From: Augochlora pura
Lineage: Eukaryota; Arthropoda; Insecta; Hymenoptera; Halictidae
Length of the DNA: 64,000 nt
Direction of reading: 5' to 3'
Assembly (NCBI RefSeq): GCF_028453695.1
Contig: NC_135775.1
Location: forward strand, 12,668,746 to 12,732,745
Numbering within the stretch: the first letter of the stretch is position 1; the number at the start of each line of letters is the position of its first letter. A program made the translations under genes and the position numbers. The notes below the pieces were generated by a model. That model had not been told where the DNA came from. It saw only the letters and a program-made list of their open reading frames with translations, and ran no database searches. This document shows, piece after piece, positions 11,871 through 23,030 of this stretch.

Positions 11871-12567
11871 TTATTAAAACGTTTTGCGCAGCGTGGTAAA
11901 ATTTTAGGGTAACCTTATATGGATTTAGCAGCGTAGAAAATATAGAGTAATTTATAATTATAAACGGTACGTTTACATTAAGGCGATATGTATAACTTTT
12001 AGGGGCGTGGGCTAGCGATCAGAAGAGCTTCGTTAAGAATAATTATTTATTGACGGAGGGATATTTGGTCGACGATAATCCCTCTCTTTGACAATCTCAC
12101 GTACAATAATTTCTGATACGTTCGTATCAGCTGACCGACTAAAGGAACTTAATTCGCGAACGTATTTCGAAGGGGTTAATTGTGACTTTAGTATTGCAAA
12201 TGTCGAATATCGAGGGTCAGATTCGGAGATTATGTACGACCGTATTCCTCGACTTCTTTGGCCACATTATCCGATTCAACGGTATTCGAAAAACGATTCT
12301 TCTCATACCAGCCGTGATCCGGTATATATTCGCAGAAGCGACCATTACCAGGACGTGGACTACAGTTTGGAAACGCTGTTCTAGGCTAAGAGCTCGCGCC
12401 GATGCGCACCTATCATCTACATGCGCGTGCATCGAACGTGCACACGCGGGCGACCGGGTCGCACATGGTTCACATGCACACAGGGGCGGGTACATACATC
12501 CGCACATACCGCGCTCAGCGTCTCTGTTTCTCACGCGGAGCGAGCAGAAGCCGTCGGACGCGGTTCG
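11871..12567. other. Non-coding, AT-rich then GC-rich
   Basis: AT-rich to about 12370, then CpG-rich. The plus-strand frame 12182-12784 enters simple repeats and is not credible as protein. Confidence 0.5.
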
Positions 12568-12614
12568 GCGCGACGCGAGGCGACGCGAGGCGACGCGACG
12601 CGACGCGACGGCGG
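12568..12614. repeat. GCGAC/GCGAG pentanucleotide repeat
   Basis: GCGACGCGAG decamers resolve into pure GCGAC pentamers. Confidence 0.9.
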
Positions 12615-12653
12615 CGTGTGCAGAGAGACGTGCAGAAACGACAGAGAGATCGT

Positions 12654-12688
12654 CTGTGTGTGTGTGTGCGTGTGTGTGTGTGTGTGTA
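12654..12688. repeat. TG dinucleotide microsatellite
   Basis: About 17 TG units with one CG interruption. Confidence 0.9.
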
Positions 12689-12719
12689 CGCGCGTGTGCT
12701 CGAAGAGCGAGAGAGTGTG

Positions 12720-13144
12720 AAATAACGCGAGGTGATGGCAGAGGACAAAGGCTCCGCGATGCGAACGCGGGTACTAGGGGCTAGGGCAGGAACCAGAGCC
12801 GTGCTCTCTCCGAACGAGCGGAGAGACACGAGAGCCGAGCGAGAACCGACGAAGGGAGAAAGGGGAACACAGTCGAGGGGGCTTCTTCTCCCCCGAAGTG
12901 GCAGCGCGGGGGGAGGGAGGGTGACCGACCAAAGGGGGAAATCAGTAGGATGGGTCGAGCAAACGAGGGAAGAGTGAACGTGAACGTGAACGTGAACGTG
13001 AACGTGAACGGAACGGAACGGAACGAAATGAGCGAGAAAAAGAGACGGTGAGCACGCGATGGAAAGAGAAACAAAGGGGCAAAGGGGGAGAGGGGGGAGA
13101 GCGATGCCGGGGAAGAAAGAGAAGGGAAGAGCGCGCGAGAACGC
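12720..13144. other. Purine-rich arm of a purine/pyrimidine switch
   Basis: The plus strand is strongly purine-rich (GGAAGA-, AAGGGG-, GAGAGG-type words) up to the palindrome at 13145. No gene; minus-strand frames are Ser/Phe/Leu low complexity. Confidence 0.65.
12974..13026. repeat. GTGAAC hexamer passing into GGAAC pentamer repeat
   Basis: Six perfect GTGAAC hexamers (12974-13009) are followed by GGAAC pentamers. Loss of the T turns one unit into the other. Confidence 0.95.
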
Positions 13145-13158
13145 GAACCCGCGGGTTC
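13145..13158. repeat. 14-bp perfect palindrome at the strand-asymmetry switch
   Basis: GAACCCGCGGGTTC equals its own reverse complement. It sits where the plus strand changes from purine-rich (left) to pyrimidine-rich (right). A TGAGTCA word (AP-1-type consensus) follows at 13180-13186. Confidence 0.8.
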
Positions 13159-13194
13159 TATACCATTCGGTCGGTTCGGTGAGTCACGCATCGC

Positions 13195-13560
13195 GAGCTT
13201 CCTGCTGCCAGGCCTCTGTCTCCCCCCCCCCCTCCCCCACCCCGGCTCCCCCCTATCTCCCCCGTCGGTCCCCTCGTTTCGCGTCTCGCGCCACTGTTAT
13301 CCTCCTGGCCTCCCCCCTCGTCCCTGACCGTCTCTGCCCCCCTTTCCATCGTCCAGGCTCCCGGCCCGATCCCTTTTGTCTGACGTTCGTCCGACCGACC
13401 GACCGACCGACCGACCGTTCGACCGTCACCCGCAGGGTTAAGGGTCTTCTAAAGAGGATGGCTCGGCCGTCTCGCTCTCTCGCGCTCTCTCGGCCGTCTC
13501 CTTGTCCCCGTCTCGTCTTCTCTTTGTCTACCTATCGCCGCAGCGTGCAGCGCAGCGTCC
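13195..13560. other. Pyrimidine-rich arm, with C runs
   Basis: The plus strand is C/T-rich, including a C homopolymer near 13223-13233 and many CTCC/CCCC words. Frames in both strands are low complexity. Confidence 0.65.
13391..13417. repeat. CCGA tetranucleotide microsatellite
   Basis: Six to seven CCGA units. Confidence 0.95.
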
Positions 13561-13935
13561 TGCAGCAGCGGCGGGTCCGCCGCGTCAAGCCGAACCGCGC
13601 CGAACCGCGCCGGTAGGTGGGTTCCGCTGAAAGATCCCGAGGAGAGGAGAGGCAGAGGCGCGGAGGACTCGTTTCAAAAGAGGCTCTCGCGAGCGTATTT
13701 TTCGGACCGATCGACGGAACCGTGGCGGAGGGGGAGCACACGGGTCGGCCAGCCCCTCGATTGGTCTCTCTCCCGTGGCACCGGTGTGCCGTGCCGTCGT
13801 GCCACGGTCCGTGGTGACGCGGCTTAATGCCGCGCGCGCGGGCCAAATGTCAAGAGATGCCCTGGAAATCGATAGCCGCGTCGCATCGATCCCACGGCGA
13901 ACTAGTTTTTCGTTCGCGCGACCGAGACGTCGCAG
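13561..13935. other. GC-rich CpG block
   Basis: GCCGAACCGC decamer-like words at 13593-13614 and a hairpin at 13773-13807. No gene recognised. Confidence 0.5.
13773..13807. repeat. GC-rich hairpin
   Basis: CCGTGGCAC (13773-13781) pairs perfectly with GTGCCACGG (13799-13807). The 17-nt loop overlaps a second inverted repeat, GGCAC-CGGT-GTGCC, that could compete with it. Function unknown. Confidence 0.6.
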
Positions 13936-15225
13936 ATGCGACTAATTGCGCGAAGCGCTACAGCTTGCGCGGCGAACCTGCGGATTAATGTGTCGATTTT
14001 GCCCCGATTTGCCGCGGTCCGCGTTCCACGCGATTCTCGTTTTTCCGTTTTTTTTTTGCTTCTTGGTATGCGCCGTCTCCCGTCCACGATACCGAGCTCG
14101 ATTCGCGGTTCTTCGGTTTGTTCCGACTCAACTTTTCAAGTTTGTCTTTTCATCTTGACAACGATTTCATTCCGAAGGTTAATCACTTTCGCAGCCTGTT
14201 TCGGATGAAAACTGTTCCCTGGATTGCATTCGATGGTTCTCACTCGAGATCGTTGTATTCTGAACTTTTCGTTTCCGACTTATCCAGCGGCGATAAGATT
14301 AAGCGCTACTTTGTTGCGAAAGTATTTGACATAATGGTATAGCACACGTATTCATGGAGTTTCGTATTCTGTTTCTACTATACATCTAACTATACTTGCT
14401 GACAGCCGCAGATGCGGACCAGGTGTCATCGGTTTGTAAAGATCATAGATGGGTGGACGACTTTTGTGGCCGAAAGTGAACATTATGCTAGGTCCATCCA
14501 CACGGTCGTTCGCGACTTTCTTGTGAGCTGTGCTCGCTACCAATGTGGACACTTTTGCGAACAGCGAACTGGAAGTAGAGAGCTCGATCTGCTAGCAAAC
14601 TGTTTCTTGCAATGTGGACCCGACATTAAATCGCATTGCTCGAAAAACAGACAATAACACCGGGTTCTCTATTGACAGTTTTTTGAAATAAGACACGCAG
14701 GATTCATTGCTGATCGTTATAGCTGTCCACATGAGCAAAACGATAGTTTATAAATATATTTATAGCTATTTTTATGTGTCCCAATCGTTACCCTTCTAAA
14801 AATCAAACTTGGTTTAAATAAAATTCGATAGCCAAACGTAACCCAATTTCGTACAGTTTCTATTATCATGCTATGCGAGTAAACAAATTGATTCGACAAT
14901 TTCTCAGAGAAGCACGTTCGCAATTTGAATGATTACGAGATAAAAGGTGTAAAACCGGTCTCCCGACTGGTCCGGTAGTTTCAGTGTCAAATATCAAAGC
15001 CTAAGACTTATTTATAGGTTTCGATTGGCCGCAGAAGGATTAAACGCGACGCGAGATCCAGGAAAAGGGATCCTGGATCTATCGGGGAAAAAAGTTGGCC
15101 GCCGCATCCCTATTTATCATCGGCCGCGGCGACGCCTCCTGTACACCGATGCGTCCCGCCGGTCTCTCCGAATGTATAATGAGCACTGGGTGGCTCGAAT
15201 TCGATAAGAGTCGGTTAGGCGGTGC
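13936..15225. other. Non-coding, mixed to AT-rich
   Basis: Balanced to 14650, AT-rich to 15000. Frames at 13936-14208 and 14412-14657 are short and unrecognised; the latter holds several cysteines and histidines but no motif I can name. Confidence 0.45.
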
Positions 15226-15620
15226 TTCGGGATGACGTATCGCCGCGCGAGATTAATAGCAGCCACGTACGCACACAGCCGCGCGCAGTCGCTGACCGAC
15301 ACCGGCTTCTCCGGCCGGAATTCTTCCACGCGAATCTATACGGGCCGCGTGTGTCGCGCCGCCGCCACCACCGCCTCCGTCTCAGTCTCCGTCGCCGTCT
15401 CCGTCCCAACGTCGCCGCCGCCTTTGCTTCTCCCTGACGACGTAAAATCGTCGCGCGCTCTGACATTTAGCGACGTCCTGCCGTTGCGAAACATCGCGAA
15501 ATCGACGGAGAGAACCGGGACCCGCGGGAGAAAACGATCTCGGCACTATACTTTCGCGGAACCAGTGACCCAACCGCCTGAAATTCCACGCTATGCCCCG
15601 ATCCGCTTCACGTGATCCTT
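15226..15620. other. GC-rich CpG block
   Basis: Arginine-rich frames open on both strands; CCGTC/TCGCC words around 15365-15425 resemble imperfect triplet and pentamer repeats. No gene called. Confidence 0.5.
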
Positions 15621-17945
15621 GATAATTGGCCTTGTAGATCTTTACTCGCGGCGATTTGTAATATCGGATTTTCTGCATTAGCAGCGAACCGAAGAAATTG
15701 ACTTAATAAAAATCAGTTTGTCTAAAAAATTACCTGTTTCCATCGATTGATATGCTAATGCGAGCAATTATTGTTAGCAAGTATTGTCCAAGGAATTGGA
15801 CAACGGATTAGTATGCAAATTCAAAACGCACGAATGTATACAAAAGATAATAGGATACTCGTAAAACTGTGTTTTTGTACTACTATCGTCGTATCGCGAA
15901 TACAATACAGGGAATAATACCAATTACCGCAGGTCTCAAAGATCAATTCCGCCAATCAATTTCCAATAACAACACCGTAAAGGAAAAAACCTTATTTTCA
16001 GTCCAGCGACAACTTCTTTCGCACGAGATCCAAACAAAAGAAATGAAATCAATCGTTTTTTTTTTCATGAAAGCAAGAATCGAAAGTTTTAATGACCCAC
16101 CAATTTGTACTAATTTATGCAGTTCATTAATATCGCCGTTCACTTCGTTTGTCGATGACCCGAAACGAAGATTCAAGTTTCAACTATTAATCTCCCGCTC
16201 AATAAATAAAGCGCGGCGATACCTGCGCGAACAAACTATGGGACAGATCTTTCGCAGCAACCTGATACATTGTACCGTTGACACAGGAATCGGTCCATCG
16301 GTTTCGCATCCGTGTTCCCAGCGCAACCGTGAAATCCGCTGTCTGCCGATTGCGAGAAGAATGGACGAAGGGGATCGAGGGGGGGCCGGGAACAGGGCAC
16401 GCGGAGCTCGGGGGAGGGCGCAGGGGACGGAAAGCGGCCGGACAAACCGGGATATTGACAAATACGTTTTTCCCGAGCGCGTGCGAACACCTCGTTCTCC
16501 CCTAGATGATCGCGAATCCCCTGCTTCGGGTCCGTAATACGCGGGATTTTTTGCGCCGCTTAGTCACTGCGCGCCGGTTACTGCGATGACGGTTATACGC
16601 CGGCGGTCTGCGTCCCTGGCGGCGCGTGTGAATTGCGTGCGAGTGCGTGTGAGAGCAAACGGGAGACGCACACGCGGCCGCCGTTTGTCGGCGATGCACC
16701 GCGCCGCGTGGTGACGCCGGTGCAATTCGTCGTGTAGGCGCATCGATACATCCTGTGACGAGGCCGTCAATTGCTAATCACAAATCTTCGGATGCGGACC
16801 CGATGGATAACTTCTCGCAACAGTGTTTGTTGCCTATTAGATTTTGAAATATCCCTGGCCTCCGATACAGATCGGGAAAAAAACATCCTTATCGCGATCT
16901 GTTTTCCTTATTCTGAATCTGGCACAGTTGAAAACTAGACGAGTGTTCTTAGTACTGCCTACAGTAAGAGTCAAAAGTCGTTAATTTCTATCTAGTGTAT
17001 GCAAAAAGAGCGAGATGCTCTAGGGATTGCTGTTGAACCCTGTACAACACTGCAGTCAATATCTCAAAGGAAGATATTCGTGCATCATTGGTTGCATCGA
17101 TTGTCTACTCCTACGCAGTCAGAGAACGATAATCGCACACATATATTGTAATGATTTTTTTAAATTAGAAAGCTTTAACCTACATGTAATCCTTTCTCTC
17201 TCATTTTTAGAAATTCGATGGAATTATTTTCTAATATTAGGAACGAGGTAATATTAATTGGTAAAAAACTAAAAGTCCATGATTGTGGGAAATGCAGTCC
17301 CAGAATACCATGTATTATTATTATCCGCCGCTTCATCGACTTACAAACCTGACTTCATTCAAGCCGGAGGGTTCAAGTTCCTACCAAGGTGGTAAGATCG
17401 ATGCCACCCAAGATCCGAAGGTACAGTCGAAGGGCTCGGTACTCCAATAAGCCGTCACAGGTCCGATTAGTCAACTAAATGACATAAACTGTTCCCACGT
17501 ATCCGCTCAAATCGCGGACTATACAAATCGCTACGATATCGCGACTCTCTCGGCTTATCTCGCAGCGATACCGCGAAAGTTTGTTTTTGGGAACGACGGA
17601 CTAGCTGGCATCTACCGGAGGTACGTCCTATCGAATTGTGCCGATTCCGAGTCCTGGTCCGAATTAGTGTAATTGATACCGTACTACTACTACGTTTCAG
17701 TATTGTACATTATTCTTATTCGCACAAGGATCGGTTTTGATCTGAAAACAGGGAGCAGCTAATTATACTTTATTTTTACGATAAGCAATATTCTGGTAAG
17801 CAAGATCGAGTCTCTTGCAATCCGGTTTTTATAGTTTAAAAACAGAAGTTGCCATGACGCCCAACGGTCATCAGACCATCGTTAACCAGCGACTCGTTCG
17901 TTCCAGATAAGTCCAATATCCATCGGCCATCAAAATTGACTCTCC
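15621..17945. other. Non-coding, mostly AT-rich with a GC-rich interval
   Basis: AT-rich to about 16200, GC-rich 16260-16790, then AT-rich to mixed. A 222-codon plus-strand frame (15869-16537) spans the composition change and is discussed as a finding. Nothing recognised from 16800 to 17945. Confidence 0.45.
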
Positions 17946-19930
17946 TCGTCAAGTTTTCGACCGCCTGTTAAAGTCAGAATCCGAGGGAACCGGCGATAAG
18001 AAGGAAAATCTTATCGAAGTCGGTCGTGCGACGATAGCAAAACGTCGGAATGTGACAAAGAAATTGGTGGCGCGGAGAGAGAACCGGGTGTATCCGGTCA
18101 GACCGGGCAGGCCGAGGTTCGGGGAACGTGGATTCCCGTCGCGGCGCGGCCGCGATAGCAAGCGAGCGAACGAGCGAGCGAGCGAGCCAGCGAGCCACGG
18201 TACCGTCGTCGTTCGGGATGGGCGAGCCGTCGCTCCGGTCCGCTCCGCTCCGCGCCAGCCCGCGACATATCCGGAGCGAGGCGAAGGAAAAGAGCGTGGC
18301 CGCGGCGCGTAAACGACGGGCTTTGTGCACGGTTGGCTCGGTAGGATCGGGCGGACGAAGGTTGGGGCTTGACGGCGCGGCTGCTAGCGGCGGCGGCAGC
18401 GACAACTGCCACGATAGTAGTGGTGTAGTGCCGATGACGCGCGCGCGCGCGCGCACGGAACCGAGGGAGTGTGGGTATTTACGGGCCCCTCGGGCCACAC
18501 GATCGCCGATCGGCGTGGCATGCGGGTCCCGCGAGGAAAGCCCGAGAGGTGGAAGTGTCGCACGCAGTGTGCCTTGCCAGCTGCTGCTCTCCTGTCCTCG
18601 CGAGGATCGGGGAGATCCCTGGCGCGGGGCGTCGTCGTCGATAGTGTCCCCGCGGCCCCGGCTCCCCCCCCCTGACGCCGTCCTTCTTTTTCCCTCGGTT
18701 TTATCCTCCGCGAGCGTGCTGCTCGGTTCCCTCTGTGTGAAGCGCGGTGTGCGTGCGCGAACCCGAGAGTTCGTACAAAGGGGATACGGGTATAACAGAG
18801 CGCGGCGAGGGCCCAACACAACTGCACGCGCGGCGGCAACGTCGCCGCGGCGCTTTCGTGGTATAGGTTATCGCCGTGGTCGCTTCGGGAGACCGTGGTT
18901 CGCGCACGTACACGTTTCGCGTCCCGTTCTCCATACACAGAAAGCGCGTGTACACGCACGCTCAAGCGGTCGGCTAGTGTACCAGATCCACGCGGTTCAG
19001 CCGGTGTACGTACAAGTGAGAACTTGCGCCCGGCCGTATACATGCACGCGGTTATATAAACGTGTATGTACCTGGGCCTGGCCGATCCCTCGGGGTTCGC
19101 TTCTCCTCGCACGTACACACGAACCCGAGCCAACGGCAGAACGAGCGAGCGAGCAAGCGAACGAACGAGCCAGCCAGCCAGCCGCGGCGAGCCACGGATG
19201 CGCCCTGCTTACGTATACACCGGTCCTTCTCTCTGTCTTGCTCGCGCTTCCGTGTCTCTCCTTTTCCCACGAGCGAGCCTTGGCAATATAAGCCGAGTAA
19301 TATTACCGCGGGAAGAGCGGTAAGGTAACAGAGAGCCGCTGCTACGGACCGTTCCTTTCGAGAATTTACGAGCACCACGGTCCGGGTGCCCGTCGACCCT
19401 ACCTTCCTCTCACCCTCTGGCCCCCTCTGAGTATACCCGCTTCGCTCACTCCTCTCTCTTTCCCTCTCTCTCTCTCTCTCTCTCTTTCTCTCGGTTCGCC
19501 TCTCTCCCGGGAGAGAGAGACGTCTCTCTCTTTCTCTTTCGCTCTCGTTCCCTCTATCACTGTCTTTATCGCACCGTATTGCTACGAAACGGCACCGCAC
19601 AGACCGGGCGCGAGCGTTTCCGTGCTATGCTCGGAACTCGGTAGCTATGCGCCTCGGTACCTATGCATCGGTGCGGTACCCGCGTTCCGCGATCGCCAGA
19701 CGATGGACATCCTTATTAGCCGCGAGTGGTTATTGATGGTAAAAGCGAACGGTCGGGAGGCCGGCCGAGCGGCGAGCGAGTTGGCCGCGCTGAAAAGCGA
19801 GATACGCGGATATAATTGGACGCCGTTTAGACGCGTAGAAGCGTATCGAGCGCCAGCATCGAATCGCGTTCCGCGACGACGCGGCGCGGTTAGGCACCGT
19901 TTCGGGTATTCTCGGCTGGCTCTGTGACTC
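17946..19930. other. Long CpG-rich block, no credible gene
   Basis: Nearly 2 kb of CpG-rich sequence with GAGC tetramers at 18160-18195 and 19140-19185 and a TC tract at 19460-19500. A 387-codon plus frame (18128-19291) lies against 281- and 249-codon minus frames; open frames on both strands mean few stops in general. Composition is Arg/Ser/Ala-rich without domain signatures. TATATAAA occurs at 19053-19060. The block could be a promoter or 5' UTR region, but nothing proves it. Confidence 0.5.
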
Positions 19931-20640
19931 CGCCGGTTCGCGGTCTCGTTTTTTTTTTGGACCACTGCCCCGTGCCTCGATCACGCTGAATCGGACCGGC
20001 TTTTGGCCGTGGTCTCGGGTAATCGTTACGGGGTTCCAACCCCTCTCGACCCGCTGTGATTAACTAATCATGTTATGGAGGCTACGCTAGAACTTCGAGT
20101 TGTTGTTTGGAATCATTGACTATTTACCGAATGATCGAACTGATTCGTCTTTGATTTCTCATTTGGAAATTCGATCTTACTTATCTTAGTCAAAAATTAA
20201 TAATTTTGTAAGAAAGAATCCTGCTATATCGTAATTGTACCTATGTATGCTTTTGATGTGTTCAATTTGATGTGTCTCTCGCAATTGTTTTTCTTCTTTG
20301 AATACGCTTCCCCCACTGCTGAGGAAACGTCCGCGTACGCATTTATGTATGCTAAAAGCGGATCTGCTAATAGTTCGTCCCACATAAATAAATGCGAAAA
20401 AAAAATGGTACACTCATTTTCTTAAATGCAGGGTGGAGTAGCGTGTAAGGTGGCAACTGTGCGTCGCTTATGGAAATGATAGGGGTACTTCGTTTCGTAG
20501 AAATATATTCCCCTTGCAGTAATATATTACAATGGTCGCCGCAAGTAGTTTGTTTAACAGATACCACGATAAAGTAGGCATTACCGCAAAATAAGACCTA
20601 CGCAGCTAGAGTGACCAGACAGAAGAGAGGCATTCGAATT
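19931..20640. other. Non-coding, AT-rich
   Basis: No repeat or exon recognised. Confidence 0.5.
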
Positions 20641-21640
20641 ACGCTTCCGGGAAATGCTGTCGCGGTTTTTCGATGACGCGCTCCGCGAACTCTGCGTAGA
20701 AGGTGAAACGTTGACAGCGATAAAGCAGTCGGTTCGGTGCGGTGGTTTGACTCGGAAGGCAGGCGATACGCGCCGACGAAGAATGCAGAATCGGAGCGGG
20801 TGGCATCGGTATATCCCTATCGACGATTTTCCCAGCGAAACCGGACACCGGTCCGCTTCGCATCAGCTCCGAATGTCTTGCACGGTCCCGGGGACGAGGT
20901 TTCAGCTCTCGGCGAGTCGCGGACGAGTCGCGGATCCCCCTTCGCTGCTCGGCTCTCCCTTCTCTCGCTCCCCGGTTTAAATTTCCCCTCAAGTATGTCT
21001 CCCTCGATCCGCGCGCTACTTGCGTGCATCTTGCACGCGCGCTTCTGCGTACGCGCAGACGGAAAAAACGTAACGGCGATGGGTAAAGAAAAGCAGAAAG
21101 ATAGAGGGAGAAGGAGAGAGGAAAAAGAGAAGAAGCTGAGTGAGCGGCCAAGCATAACGACGACGTCCACGTCGCCCGCAGACGGGTACGATGAATTCGA
21201 TTTAAACCAGTTTTTACGAGATCGATTACTAGGTACCGGGTCGATCGACATGTGGAAATTAGCGTTTCGTTACGTTCTCCCCGTAATCCGTGACGTTTTA
21301 GATCGTCTAGGTGGTGTTTAGCACGGAGCCGGCACGACAGATAGATGCCCCTCGTTCGATCGAAAACTGGCTCCCTTTTTCAAGTCCCTCGCTTGCTCCG
21401 CTCGCCGCGCAGGCAGAGACCGGTGTTGCACGCGTGCTTCTGCGTGCACGCGCGTGAGTTGGCGTGCCACGTTCGCGCGGTGAAAGAGGAAGACATCGCC
21501 GAGACAGGGTACTCGCGATAAACACCGGCGGAAAAGAGAGGAACACGCTCTGGGATAGATAAAGGCGGGCTGAGGAATACTTCAGCTGTGTGCGAGACGT
21601 TACACGTGGAGCCATATAGAATTTGGCACATGTTTGTAAT
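20641..21640. other. Mixed GC region around the candidate small ORF
   Basis: CpG-containing sequence with several overlapping open frames. Apart from the 20995-21321 frame none looks coding-like. Confidence 0.45.
20995..21321 (+). CDS. Candidate small protein of unknown function
   Basis: I do not recognise this frame. It would encode 108 residues from the ATG at 20995, or 80 from the ATG at 21079, which has a plausible ACGGCG context. The N-terminal third is Lys/Arg/Glu-rich (about residues 30-50). A Ser/Thr-rich linker follows. The C-terminal 46 residues look coding-like: an acidic start (DGYDEFDLNQF), then alternating hydrophobic and charged residues that would form amphipathic helices (MWKLAFRYVLPVIRDVLDRL). 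Codon use in this part is mixed, not repeat-driven. From 20995, residues 5-16 are mildly hydrophobic but not a convincing signal peptide. The stop is TAG at 21319. There is no canonical poly(A) signal close downstream and a minus-strand frame overlaps, so it may be a chance frame or the end of a spliced exon. Confidence 0.25.
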   Translation: MSPSIRALLACILHARFCVRADGKNVTAMGKEKQKDRGRRREEKEKKLSERPSITTTSTSPADGYDEFDLNQFLRDRLLGTGSIDMWKLAFRYVLPVIRDVLDRLGGV

Positions 21641-22320
21641 TTCTTATCGAACTCGTAGGATTTATCCCTTGTCCAGAAAAGTTCGATTCTGGAAAAGTTA
21701 AAGCTTCAAATTTAAATACTATCGAAATTCAAGTAAATGATAAATACATATTTTTTTAGAAAACTTGAGCTTTCAATTATGGAAATTTGTTCATAGAAGT
21801 CGGTGAACTGAAGTACTAGAAAATGCTGATAGTGTAAAAGTTCAGAAAATAATACAAATATCAAAAAGCACTTAATACAGTCGATATATGTACTACTTCC
21901 AATTTGTTAAAATAGTAAAAGAAGGAACGAAGTTCACCACGCAGACAAATTGTATATCAAAGATGCATAGTCTACTGGTAAAAGTACTGAAGCTAAACAA
22001 GTTATCCAATTATTAGTTATTCAGTAATCGTATATCATACTTATCATCGCTCGTGGGTGTCTTGCAATTAATTTTGTAAGAAACTTATGCATCGTTCGTA
22101 ACTTAATGACATTAATCGAAGCTAGACACGCACTGCTGGCAAGTATTTCATACCTGAGGCAACTGTTGAACGACAAGCTAAAGTTTACGCGAAGACTTCT
22201 GCGATTTTTCCAAACCGGTCGCACAGCGGCACTGTTTGCCAAAATGGGTCAATCCTGCAAGCTATGCAATAGGCTGGGTGCATTTAAAAGCCGGCGACTT
22301 TTGAGTTGACATTGAGTGAC
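21641..22320. other. Non-coding, AT-rich
   Basis: No gene, repeat or transposon end recognised. Confidence 0.5.
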
Positions 22321-22407
22321 TCGCGTGTAGCGGTATAGAGCGGCAACCGCGAGAGAGGATGAGGAAGAAGACGACGGATGGTGAGGAGGACGCGACGACT
22401 CGGCTCG

Positions 22408-22434
22408 ACGCGTCGCGTCGCGTCGCGTCGCGAC
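22408..22434. repeat. GTCGC pentanucleotide repeat
   Basis: Five GTCGC-like units, the reverse complement of the GCGAC tract at 12568. Confidence 0.9.
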
Positions 22435-22458
22435 TCGGCCCGGACTCGCGGACCCTCA

Positions 22459-22479
22459 CATCCTGTCTATGACAGGATG
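22459..22479. repeat. Perfect 9-bp hairpin with TAT loop
   Basis: CATCCTGTC, loop TAT, GACAGGATG. Too short for a microRNA precursor as it stands. Confidence 0.7.
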
Positions 22480-22992
22480 GCTGATGGCTGGTTGGTTGGC
22501 CGGCTGGCCGGTCTGTCGGTCGAGTTGGCAGGGCCCTACCCACGGCTCTACCCGCGCGTACATGTGCCAGTCGCCTCTTCGTGCCGCCGCGCCGAGCCGC
22601 GTGCACCAACGTCCTCTCCACGTCCTTCCCCCGGACCCCCTTTTCCTTTGCCGCGGCGCGCTGCGCCACGCCAAGCCAGCCCGAGCCGAGCCAAGCCGAG
22701 TCTCGCTGGTTCCCGCTCGCTCCCTTTTGCCCCCTTTTACGCTTATTCCTCCGACCGTCGTCTCACGGGGGCCTGTTACTCTCCCGAGGCTCCGCTCTCG
22801 ACGAGAGCGGATTTTTTTCCCCGGCCAGCCGGCCACCGTCGCAGCCGGTGCCGGCGTCGGTGGCGGCGATGCTGTACCACGATCCACGATATCGAATCGG
22901 CTCGCGATGGGGTCGGTGAGCGAGCGAGCGAGCGAACGAACGAATGAACGAGCAAGGGGGACGGCAAGAAGAAAAAAAAGCGTCGAACGAAA

Positions 22993-23030
22993 CGCCGCGC
23001 CGCGCCGCGTCGAGCCGCGTCGAACCGCGT
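22993..23030. repeat. CCGCG/TCGAG-type pentamer repeat
   Basis: GCCGC pentamers passing into GTCGA and ACCGC variants. Confidence 0.8.

Noticed and set aside
12182..12784. 200-codon plus-strand open frame
   Set aside because: Second half is Arg/Ala and Val/Cys repeats from GCGAC and TG microsatellites.
17340..17440. tRNA-like GGTTCAAG word
   Set aside because: The flanking bases do not form a T-arm and there is no matching acceptor stem or D-arm.
19053..19060. TATATAAA as a promoter; also ATATAT near 11374
   Set aside because: No initiator or downstream element at the expected spacing, and AT words of this length are expected by chance in 64 kb.
18128..19291. 387-codon plus-strand open frame
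   Set aside because: It lies in CpG-rich, stop-poor DNA with 281- and 249-codon frames open on the opposite strand, is Arg/Ala/Ser-rich, and shows no domain, signal peptide or splice pattern.
22459..22479. microRNA precursor
   Set aside because: The stem is only 9 bp with a 3-nt loop, far shorter than a pre-miRNA, and contains no known insect miRNA sequence that I recognise.
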